Shown piece after piece: positions 22,801 to 31,726 of a stretch of DNA of 64,000 nucleotides. The notes under the pieces were generated by a model. The model was not told where the DNA came from. It was given only the letters and a program-made list of their open reading frames with translations, and did no database searches. The stretch is from Entomortierella parvispora (Eukaryota > Mortierellomycota > Mortierellomycetes > Mortierellales > Mortierellaceae). How positions within the stretch are numbered: the stretch's first letter is position 1; each line of letters starts with the position of its first letter. Location of the stretch: positions 1,347,001-1,411,000 of the forward strand of contig OY752152.1 of the NCBI GenBank assembly GCA_963573315.1. The letters run 5' to 3'. The translations under genes were made by a program, and so were the position numbers.

Positions 22801-25707
22801 CGTTCACTAGGAAAACAGCTGACGCCTTCTTCCAAGCCATCCCATATCTCGTCACACTCTTTCACTCGAGTGAGAACAAAGAGTTTTACGAGGACTGTTT
22901 GCGTTTCTTTGGCCAGTATATCAACACATTTCCCTACAACTTTGAGAAGTCTTCTGACAAACTGGAGGAGTCAAGGGGTCTTCTCAACGAGTTTTGCAAG
23001 GCCTGGACTGACCAGGATCGAGCCCAGTATGAGAAGTTTCTGGATGATTTCCTCACCTCGCCGCATTGCCATTGGGTCCCTTTGATGCGATACAGATCCA
23101 AGGATAATCCTGAGTATCCCGAGAACCCCTTGACTGTGATCCTGGAGCTATCCAAGAAATTTCCGAAGATTACTGGCTTATTTCGGATCATTACAAAATA
23201 CTGCTTCGGTCAAGCGATGCTAAAGTACGACCTACGGTTCTTGTCCCCAATCACATCCCGTCTTTGGGATGTGTTTGATCCCAAATATACATACGAGGAG
23301 CTCACTTCATTGATTCTATCGCGAAGCGCTTTTATCCCCATGGAGGGGTTCAGGAACTTTATTATTGACAACCACGCCGTGTCTACATCGCCTGATTTCC
23401 GTGAGCTCGTTTCCAGAGTGAAGGCACAAGCTTTTCATGAAAACGTCGGCGCGGTCTTCCAATTAGAGCGAAGCTGGAAATCTGAGCCAGATTCTAACAA
23501 GGAGAGTTTCACAAAGGACATCTATGTAGCGACATTTGGGATGCTATGGTATGATAGAGGAAGCCCGAGCGAGCCAACGGAGAGTTGTCGACCTGCGGGA
23601 CAAATGCCCCTAATCTGGTACTGGCTCAAGGTGATCCCATTTATAATTGTGTACACTATCAACCCGTTCAGTCAGACAATGGTTACTTGCCACCGCTTTG
23701 CCCTCGAGGATCTCGACCATCCAGCGATCTATGCGTTAATCAAGTACAAATGGTAAAATCATAACTTGCGGTCGAATCTACCTCTTGCGATCCCCCCATA
23801 AGCATGCCAATAAGCGTGCCAATTGACGCGATTTGCTCTTTGGGTTTTTATGTCATCCGTTTAGGAACAGACTAGGATTCATGTACTGGTTTTTCCGGTT
23901 TTTCCATCAGTGCCTTTACTACATCCTTGTCCTCCTAGCAGTGTTCATGCAGGTGTACAGCCACGAGCATTTTGCACTCACTTGGGTGTTTATCCTGATC
24001 TCACTATTTGCCTGCGGTTTCTTGGGTCTCGAGGTTATTCAACTCTTCCACAACCCGAGGCGTTACGTCGAGTAAGTCATCGTTGTGTTTTCGATGTTGG
24101 GTTGATCAATCCGTTCACAACTTGACTGTCCCTCTCTATTTTTAGCAATATTGTGTACAATACAGTTGATATTATCGTTTTCGCGTTGCCGCTTGGCGGA
24201 AGCATCAACCATTTCCTACGAAATCCGTATCCAAACGATCCTGACTTATATCCTCGTGGTCCCAACAGCTGGTTCCTGAGTTATTCCGTAGTAGTCATTG
24301 CACTTCATCTGGTACGCGAAAAGCCTGAGGAGCGATTTTTATCATTGAGAAATGACCGTCTTTCGGAGACAAATGACTACTAACGGTATTGTTTATTTTC
24401 ATCTCGGTGCTACTTTATAGCTATTTGAGCTGAGAGTCAACAAGAACGTGTGCCAGTTTGTGACGATCCTTGTGAGGATTTTTGGCCAGATCCGCATCTT
24501 CTTTGTGATTTTCGTTGCAGGCACGTTGGGTTTCACAACGGCTCTGTTGCATCTCCTCCGAGGGTGTGTCCGAGGACCTTGTGCGATTCCGACCACTTTG
24601 TTCCCTGAACAGTACTATGAGGCGCTCGTCACGACCTCGTTTTTCATGGTAGGTCTTTGAAAGGCAGGGTTCATGATGCCTCCTCACTTTGTGTTCCTAA
24701 AACTCATCTTCGTTCTGTGATGATAGACCGGAAAGTATGACGCCATCCAAGCCGAGTTTACAAGCGACAACTACGCGTTTTACACGTTGATGATCATCTA
24801 CTTGTTCTTCACAGTCATTATCATGCTCAATGTCCTGATTGGTATTTTTTTTTTTTGAGATATTACCATTGTTCACTATATACTCTGCCGCTTATGAACC
24901 AACGCCAACTCACTGTTTCTCTCTAGCTAATACTTGGGACCCAATTCCTTAGCTATCATCAACGACGGCTTCAGCAAAGGAGACACTACTTGGCACCTGG
25001 TGTGGCTTCAAAACCAACTTGCCAACATTGAAGCGGTAGAGAATCTTTCATTCTACCTTCCGGGTCTCAGAGAACACTATGATATTTTCCCGAAGGAAAT
25101 TTATTATTCGGCCACACCCGCGAGCAAAATAGCGATGGAGAGCAAGTGGAATCAACGGGAGAAGGAAGGAGCACTGAAGGTGGGACAATCTCTTCAGGGC
25201 TATAAAAAGAAATCTAGAGGGGGGAAAATGACCAACGCGATTTTGGCGGCCGATCAAAGCAACAATGCGAGCGCCATACGTACAGGCAGCGTTCCTGGAA
25301 ATGAGCAAGGGAGCGGTCAGCACCTTGAACAGGGCAGTAGCGAATCACCCAACTCTTCATTCATGTCACCTGATAGTGCGTTGTCTCCCAGACAACAATC
25401 CTCCTCGCATCCGTTGAGAACAAGACCTCAACCCGTCCAGAGACTAAGAGAAAGGGCATCGATAACGTCATTGCGACCTCAGGAGGCCGTGGCGGAGGTT
25501 TCCAATGGGGCTTCGTCTTTGACATCTTCGCCAGAAAGAGGGACCGGAGCGACCCACGACGGTTCCGGTTGCACGGAGGAGAGAGTAAACACGATAGTAA
25601 ACGAGCGGTTGGATGTCACAGAGAGAACGGTACGAGATCTGAAGGGGCAATTGGATTTCATCACCCAAATGTTGACTAGGATTGAGAATGCACGTCAGAC
25701 GACCTAG
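19887..25707 (+). CDS. Beta-propeller-like protein fused to TRP-like ion channel (interrupted by TAG)
   Basis: The first exon is 19887-20067 (starts MSEYNPCPHV), and further exons lie near 20185-20303, 20401-20446, 20533-20700 and 20890-21050; these 5' junctions are uncertain. From 21133 the frame is clear and encodes WD40-like strands (AYAFSGDGCYLATLSA, LWRLESI, DGDVSVWNMKSRRF). A TAG at 21780-21782 breaks this frame. After it, exons 21786-23752, 23865-24071, 24146-24311, 24421-24648, 24727-24841 and 24953-25707 join in frame (1,145 residues). The last half has about six membrane helices, a pore-like loop before S6 (FFMTGKYDAIQ), and an S6 ending LNVLIAIINDGF, as in TRP and related cation channels. 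A coiled-coil tail follows. It is probably one gene; it may be decayed. Confidence 0.7.
21780..21782 (+). other. In-frame TAG within propeller-channel gene
   Basis: The reading frame before this codon (from 21133) and after it (from 21783) are the same frame, and both encode propeller-like sequence. No good GT-AG intron removes the TAG in phase. It is a nonsense mutation, a missed exon structure or an assembly error. Confidence 0.6.
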
Positions 25708-25781
25708 CCCGAATATAATAAAACCATCCTTGTTTATTACAATCAGTTTCTTTCTTCATTCCATTCAAATAAGCAGATTCT

Positions 25782-28517
25782 TCACTCATGCACAGGAGTG
25801 TTTGGAGCCACCACAACATTTGCATCTGGGGCAGCCAAGGTAAAAAAACGTCCAGTGACGAATAAGACAGTCTCTTGTTCGTTCTTGACAGTGGCCTCTG
25901 TACAAAAGGAGATATTCCTTGTTCTACGATAAATTAGATTTCGAACCAATCCACTCTCTTCCAAGGTCTTTGTGTAATGAGCCAGCATACTATCGCTCAA
26001 GCCCATGTACGCTTTTTTCAGGCATGTCATGCTGCCTAGACTCGAGATCCAGTCTGGGAGGGAGCTATCTTGGCTCAATTGGTCTCTGAAGGACTCGAGG
26101 CTCGGGAACGTCTTTGGAAAGATCTCGGATCTCAATGTGTCATCCAAGGACCAGATTCCTTGAAACGAGAGACGGCGGATCGATGGCGCGACAATAATTG
26201 TCGCCTGACCGCCAATACTGCTGTTATTGTTGCTTCCGGTGCTGTCGGAGCCATTGTTTTCGCTATCAGTGGAGGAAGAGGCGGGAGAAACTGGTGGGAG
26301 GGTAAAGTCCTGGAGGGTGAGGATGCGTTTTCGATTGCCTCCTGTCACAAAATTGAGTTCCAAATGTTGAAGGGTCGGGCAGCCCACCAGCATTCTAAAC
26401 TGGAACATGAACGCAATGACCCCGTCGAGGCGCAGGTGGCTGAGTTGAGGAAGGTTCCAGTCCCATGTCCAAATGGAGTGTCGCGGTGCGGCTGGATGGC
26501 GATGGTTATCCTCAATCAGTTCAAAATGAAGCACTGGATCACTAGAAGCAGACTCTGTCTCTGTCAAAGTAGAATCCTGTGAAGAGTCTTCGTCTTGGTA
26601 TAACACGGACGCTACTATTTCATCCTCGGTAGGAATATAATCCGATTGGAGGCCACAAATCATCATCAGTCGAAGCGCGTGGAGATTCGGAGTTTGATGC
26701 AATGTGTCCGGATGAAATGTCAAAGAGGGCCAGCCCTGAAGAGTGAGGTAGGTCAGCTTTGGTAAGGGTTCCAAGGCCGGCAAACAAAGTTGAAGCTCCT
26801 GGATGTCAAATTGCCCCGATGATTTGTCGTACAGTTCAAGTCTCTCCAAACGCTTGCCCACAACGTCAGCGTAAAAGTCTGGATCCGGAATCAGTCGAAG
26901 CTTGGGTGCAGACAAACGGAACTGTTGCAGTCGTGGTAGCCTCCAGCCTCGTCCAAAGTAAAACTCTGACACCATGTTCTCCGAATGGATGAAAAATCTG
27001 GCGTGGGAAGTAAAGTCCAAGGAAGTCAAGGTCTCGCCAAATGCCTGTGCGATATGGTGCAATTCGTCCTTGAACATGTTGGAGGTGGTCAGGGTGACAC
27101 TTTCAAGAGGAGCCATCGGTTGGAGCCTTTGCGTGATCGTGGTAGCGGCGGTGGCTGACGATGATGACGACGACATCCAGAGTTCCTTTTCAAGATCCAT
27201 CTTTTCCTGGACTGCCCATTGAAACGAACCAGGCCCAAGGGTCTCCATGTAAAGGCTCTTCATGGCACGACAACGACTCAGAAAAGTCGGATCGCTCTCG
27301 TACATTTTCACAGTCGCATTTCGATCCGAGCTCACCAAATGCACCCTCTCCACAAAGCTCAGGTCAATCAACTTGATTTTGCTGGCGATCCTTCTCCAGT
27401 TCGATTGATTGATCGATCGAGGCTTGACAATCGGCGGAAGAGTGTCCTTTAGCTCGTATTGGGTGGTTTGAGGGCACCGAATGGTCATGGGCCAGGAATT
27501 ATCCTCGTTGCATTCGGCGTTTCCAAGCTGACCTGGAAAGATTTCTCCATGTCTTTTAACAAATTCAATCATTCTTTTGAATTGTCTATTCCGTTTTCGC
27601 CTCGCCTTATCCAAATGGGCCGTGGTTTCTGGGGACATCAATGGGACTAGAGTACCCCCACGGACAACCTGTTCCAGCAGGATGTCCAGCTTGAACATGA
27701 CCGAGGTGAGGGAGCGGAAACGATGAACAAACTCCAGATACCGTTTTATATCTGAGAGCGGGATGACAATCTCAGTGATCTGTTCAAAGACTGGAGAACA
27801 AAGTGTCCAGGTCAGATCTCGCCTCAATGTTGATGCCAACGCTGTGTATCGGAGTGCCTCCCATGATGCTTGGCCTGCGATCTCGCTGGTGGGAAACAAA
27901 AGATCCTGGTCCAGGACGCCATCGCCATATTGGTTCCCTGCGAGCGCAAAGTCCATTTTTTGACTTCCTACTCCTGTTTGATCGCCCTTCCACACGCGAT
28001 CCTCTGCTTGCTCCGGGTCCACATCATCAGGGGCTTGCTTTGATCTCAGTGCCATGTAGGCCAGTCGACGCGGGTAATAGGTCTTCCAACTGACAGTGTT
28101 CCAGTTTAGACGCCCATAGCAGTCTGGCTCAAAGTTGAAGATGCGAATAAATGAAAGATAGTGAATCTTGCTCGTCTGAGGCTCGACCTGGTCTTTGGCA
28201 GGGTTTGCCTCGCCATCGATCTCGGATGGACCAATTTGTTCAGGGAAGACATTGAATGCGGCAGAAAGGAGTTCGCTGACCTCAGCTCTCGGTCTCTGTC
28301 GAAGAAGGGTCTGTATGACCTCGTGCTGCGCCAACTGACCCCAAGAGCGGTTTTTAATGGTGATAGAAAAGACGGACCCATAGAGGAAGGGCAAGGTGGC
28401 CGAGCAAAAGAACTTGTTGACCCGGAGTAGCCGCGCCAGTGTGGACCTGTCGCCTTGATCATGCATGTAATGGAGGACAACTTCGAGACATTCCAGTGGG
28501 AGAGATGAGAGAGACAT
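25782..28517 (-). CDS. Large F-box protein (paralog 1 of minus-strand pair)
   Basis: This single-exon gene encodes 911 residues. The start ATG at 28517 gives MSLSSLPLECLEVVLHYM, directly opening the F-box; an in-frame upstream extension is hydrophobic and not conserved in the neighbour. The F-box continues with RLLRVNKFFCSATLPFLYG. The rest has repeated hydrophobic-leucine strands (LPQLSHLRLDGV, CPTLQHLELNFVTGG, LTYLTLQGWPSLTF) like the superhelical LRR-type substrate-binding region of F-box proteins. It would bind SKP1 and present an unknown substrate to an SCF ligase. The next gene upstream is clearly a paralog (same motifs in the same order). Its 3' end lies only 74 bp from the end of the channel gene. 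Confidence 0.85.
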   Translation of the reverse strand: MSLSSLPLECLEVVLHYMHDQGDRSTLARLLRVNKFFCSATLPFLYGSVFSITIKNRSWGQLAQHEVIQTLLRQRPRAEVSELLSAAFNVFPEQIGPSEIDGEANPAKDQVEPQTSKIHYLSFIRIFNFEPDCYGRLNWNTVSWKTYYPRRLAYMALRSKQAPDDVDPEQAEDRVWKGDQTGVGSQKMDFALAGNQYGDGVLDQDLLFPTSEIAGQASWEALRYTALASTLRRDLTWTLCSPVFEQITEIVIPLSDIKRYLEFVHRFRSLTSVMFKLDILLEQVVRGGTLVPLMSPETTAHLDKARRKRNRQFKRMIEFVKRHGEIFPGQLGNAECNEDNSWPMTIRCPQTTQYELKDTLPPIVKPRSINQSNWRRIASKIKLIDLSFVERVHLVSSDRNATVKMYESDPTFLSRCRAMKSLYMETLGPGSFQWAVQEKMDLEKELWMSSSSSSATAATTITQRLQPMAPLESVTLTTSNMFKDELHHIAQAFGETLTSLDFTSHARFFIHSENMVSEFYFGRGWRLPRLQQFRLSAPKLRLIPDPDFYADVVGKRLERLELYDKSSGQFDIQELQLCLPALEPLPKLTYLTLQGWPSLTFHPDTLHQTPNLHALRLMMICGLQSDYIPTEDEIVASVLYQDEDSSQDSTLTETESASSDPVLHFELIEDNHRHPAAPRHSIWTWDWNLPQLSHLRLDGVIAFMFQFRMLVGCPTLQHLELNFVTGGNRKRILTLQDFTLPPVSPASSSTDSENNGSDSTGSNNNSSIGGQATIIVAPSIRRLSFQGIWSLDDTLRSEIFPKTFPSLESFRDQLSQDSSLPDWISSLGSMTCLKKAYMGLSDSMLAHYTKTLEESGLVRNLIYRRTRNISFCTEATVKNEQETVLFVTGRFFTLAAPDANVVVAPNTPVHE

Positions 28518-28888
28518 GATGTATGAGCTGGGAGGAATGGAATGCACTGGAAAATGGTGAATGGGTGAAAAAGAAGGGAAGAAGAACCAAAAGCAACAGA
28601 GAAAGGGCAAGGGCGGCGATGACGATGGCGTTCTTTATTCAGGGCGAAGATCTCCCAGGCCCGGGCGATGCACGCGCGCGCGTGAGCTGTTGTATTGTTA
28701 CTCCTTAAGACCAAAGGCACAACAGCGGCGGAGGGGCATAGTTTGCCCCTTTCATTTCTCCCTTCGTGCCGTGTCACAGTCGCTTTTTTACGGCAAAGTC
28801 GTCTCCACTTCGAAGCGTCATCCATCCAGATTGCCACATTGACTGACACTCGCGATATTTATTGTGGTCTTGGTCCAAAAAAAAAGGC
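28518..28888. other. Spacer between two F-box paralogs
   Basis: This 371-bp spacer is the upstream region of one F-box gene and the downstream region of the other. It has a short CG-alternating patch near 28,670-28,685 and no supported gene. Confidence 0.5.
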
Positions 28889-31315
28889 CTACGAACCAAC
28901 CAAAACACGTTCTACTTCCATGAACGGTCTCTCCAACGTCTTTATCCCTCTGAATGTTTTCCGCAAGATCGTCTCTTTCAGCTCGTCCTTAATGACCCAA
29001 ACACCATAGAGGAGGATATTCCGAATTGAAGACGCGTCAATGAGCTGTGGTTCTTCACCATTTCCGTTCTGGCCTTTGACAGAAGAGTTAGGATGCACAA
29101 ACTCTTGCAGTGTTAGAGTGCGGCAATGCGAATTGGGATCCAGTGTGCTAATATTGAGTTCCAGATGACGGAGAGAAGGGCACCGTGCAAGCATTCGGAA
29201 CTGGAATAGATACGCAAATACCGCGTCGAGGCGCAAGAGGTCGAGACGAGGTAAATACCAATCCCAAGTCCAAAGCGGTTGTCCTCGGCAGTCAGTCATC
29301 GAAAGGTGACTTGAGTGGTGAACACGGCTGTCTTGGTTGTCGTCGTCCTCTGTGTTTGCGTGGGTGGCACAAAGATCACGTTTAAAGAATATTGATGACT
29401 TCAGCTCTTCCATAGTCGGAATATAAAGCCGAACCTGAGAGTAGTTGCTCCTTAGTTGAAGAGTTCTTAGGTTTCGGACCTTATGCAGCGTATCCGGATG
29501 GAACGTCAAAGCAGGCCACCCGGTAAGAAGGATGCTAGTCAACGCTGGCATGGGATTCACTGCCGGTCGACAGATATATAGGTCTAGGCGGCAGTCAAAA
29601 GGCTTCGAGGAGGAGTCAGTTAGTTCTAGCTGTTCCAATGCATCACCAAGCCCATCAACGTACAAATCGGGATCCACCATGAGGCTCAAACGTGGTGCCT
29701 GTATTGTCAACAGCCTAATCTTTGGCAACTTCCAGCCTTTTCCTAGCCAAAACTCGGAAAGAGGTCCCAATGGAATGCTTGCGCCTTCCATCCGATAGAA
29801 ACCGGGATATGGAACGCTGGTAAAAACCAAGTCGGTCAAAGTGTTGCCGAAGGCCAAAGCTGTCTCGTTCACGTCGTCAGTGATGGCGTCCCAATTAGTC
29901 AAAGAGACTCTCCGTAATGGCGGAGGCGGCTGCAATGGGAGTCGTTGTAGGCCTGGTTCCTTGATCGCTTTTGTGCACTCCTTCATTGACTGTTCCCAGG
30001 CTAATTTTTCGTCAACTGCCCAGCGAAATGATCCAGATCCAAGTGAACTCATTCTGATCGTTTCCAAGGATCGACAGCGGCTTAGAAACGTAGGGTCGTT
30101 TTCGAGGAAAGTCGCAGAGGCGTCTCTGGTACTTGGACAGGAAATGATCATGCTCTTGACAAATTCCAGATCAGTCGCCACGATATTGTTGGCCAGTCGC
30201 CTCCAGTTCGAGAAATCAACAGACCTGGGCCGGACCAGCGGAGGAAGTGCCGCATCCAGTTCCTGCACGATGTTGTTGGGATATGAACAGATCCCTTTGT
30301 CAACGTCGAGGCATGCAGAATGGAGTTTATTAGGGAAGAGCCGACCGTAATTTTGCACAAAGGTGATCATTGCCCTGTATTGTCGATGCTGTTTTTGTTT
30401 GCACTCCTCGAGTTCAGCCCACTCAGCATCCAGCAGGTGGGAGAAAGACTTGGTTGGCTCTAGCATTTCATCCTTGACAAAGGTAACCGAGATAAGGGAT
30501 TGGAACCTGTCTACGACTTCCAGATACCGATCCAGGTCCGACAGAGGGAAAATGAGTTCCTGAATCTGCTCCAAGACTGGAAAACAAAGTGTGCGGGTGA
30601 GCTCCCTCCGCAAGGTCGCAGACAAGGCACGATATCGGAGTTTTCCCCACCTTGCTTTGTCACCGCCAGCTACCACTTTTGGAGGAAACAAGAGCTGATC
30701 GTCATGGGCGCCGGATCCGTAAGTGTCCCCTGCGACGTTCTCAACGAGAGAAAGCACCTTTCTCTCCTTCTCGTTCTTCTTTTCTGGATCACAAGAAAGG
30801 GCGTACTTTGCCAATCGTTTCGGGTACTTTTCGGAGCTTTGGACGATGAAATCGCGCGACAAATATATAACGGCCTCAAAACTGAACGCGTTGATGTAGG
30901 ACAGATAGTCGGTTCCTGAGGAAAACACTGCCGGCATTTCATCGTCATCAGCTCTGCCGCCAATGCCAATGTTGTCCGCGCTTGTCGACTGTCGCCGCAA
31001 GTCCTCGTCGTCCGCTTGGGAGTCTGTTGTTGTTTCAGGCAAGACATTGTACGCGGCAGAGAGCAATTCGGAGACTTGATCCCGAGGTCTTTGTCGGAGA
31101 AGGGTCTGAATGACGGTGACCAGGCCCGGATGGACCATACGGTATTTGGGAGAGCAAGACTGGGTCAAGAGTCGACCATAGAGAAAGGGTAAGGTTGCGT
31201 TGCAAAAATAAGAGTTGACTTGAAGTAGCCGGCAGAGAGAGACTTTATCTGATTGGTCGTGTAGGATGTTGAGGATGAAATGCAAACATTCTGGCGGGAG
31301 AGACGACAGAGTCAT
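28889..31315 (-). CDS. Large F-box protein (paralog 2 of minus-strand pair)
   Basis: A single exon encodes 808 residues from the ATG at 31315 (MTLSSLPPECLHFILNIL). The F-box reads on through RLLQVNSYFCNATLPFLYG, matching the neighbour almost motif for motif. Shared later motifs include LLRQRPRxxVSELLSAA, LTRTLCFPVLEQI, FLSRCRSLETI, WPALTFHPDTLH and CPSLRHLELN. It is about 100 residues shorter, mainly because acidic and Ser-rich inserts differ. The function is predicted only as an SCF substrate receptor. The in-frame extension upstream to 31633 has no F-box-like content, so the later ATG is preferred. Confidence 0.85.
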   Translation of the reverse strand: MTLSSLPPECLHFILNILHDQSDKVSLCRLLQVNSYFCNATLPFLYGRLLTQSCSPKYRMVHPGLVTVIQTLLRQRPRDQVSELLSAAYNVLPETTTDSQADDEDLRRQSTSADNIGIGGRADDDEMPAVFSSGTDYLSYINAFSFEAVIYLSRDFIVQSSEKYPKRLAKYALSCDPEKKNEKERKVLSLVENVAGDTYGSGAHDDQLLFPPKVVAGGDKARWGKLRYRALSATLRRELTRTLCFPVLEQIQELIFPLSDLDRYLEVVDRFQSLISVTFVKDEMLEPTKSFSHLLDAEWAELEECKQKQHRQYRAMITFVQNYGRLFPNKLHSACLDVDKGICSYPNNIVQELDAALPPLVRPRSVDFSNWRRLANNIVATDLEFVKSMIISCPSTRDASATFLENDPTFLSRCRSLETIRMSSLGSGSFRWAVDEKLAWEQSMKECTKAIKEPGLQRLPLQPPPPLRRVSLTNWDAITDDVNETALAFGNTLTDLVFTSVPYPGFYRMEGASIPLGPLSEFWLGKGWKLPKIRLLTIQAPRLSLMVDPDLYVDGLGDALEQLELTDSSSKPFDCRLDLYICRPAVNPMPALTSILLTGWPALTFHPDTLHKVRNLRTLQLRSNYSQVRLYIPTMEELKSSIFFKRDLCATHANTEDDDNQDSRVHHSSHLSMTDCRGQPLWTWDWYLPRLDLLRLDAVFAYLFQFRMLARCPSLRHLELNISTLDPNSHCRTLTLQEFVHPNSSVKGQNGNGEEPQLIDASSIRNILLYGVWVIKDELKETILRKTFRGIKTLERPFMEVERVLVGS

Positions 31316-31726
31316 TCTTGATGTAAGAGAAAGATGAATGAAGAAGAATGTAAGCTGAAGGCTGAGCTCCAGATGGAACAAAGGGGCAGAGATGGCGCGG
31401 ACCTTTTCGGACCGCGGCGAAGCAGATTTTTTTTGAATTGGTGACGCACCTTGAGGGGTGTGATTTGGTGGGAGAGATGGGAAGGATGGTGGTCTCTGGG
31501 ACACAACAACAAGCTGTTCGCTCTCCCCATGCAATGCCCGGGATCTTGGCAAAGGATCAGATAAGGATGCAGGATGGTATATTGAGATGTCTTGTTTGTT
31601 TACTATAGGAAAAGAGAGAGTTCTCTCACACAAAGTTTTTCTCTAGGGTCCTCGTCGAGTCCTTGGACAGAAGCAGATGTAAACTGGATATGACGCAGCA
31701 TGTCATACGGGTTCTTTTTTAATCCT
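31316..31726. other. Spacer upstream of F-box paralog 2
   Basis: This 411-bp region between the F-box gene and the next minus-strand stop shows no supported gene. Confidence 0.45.
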
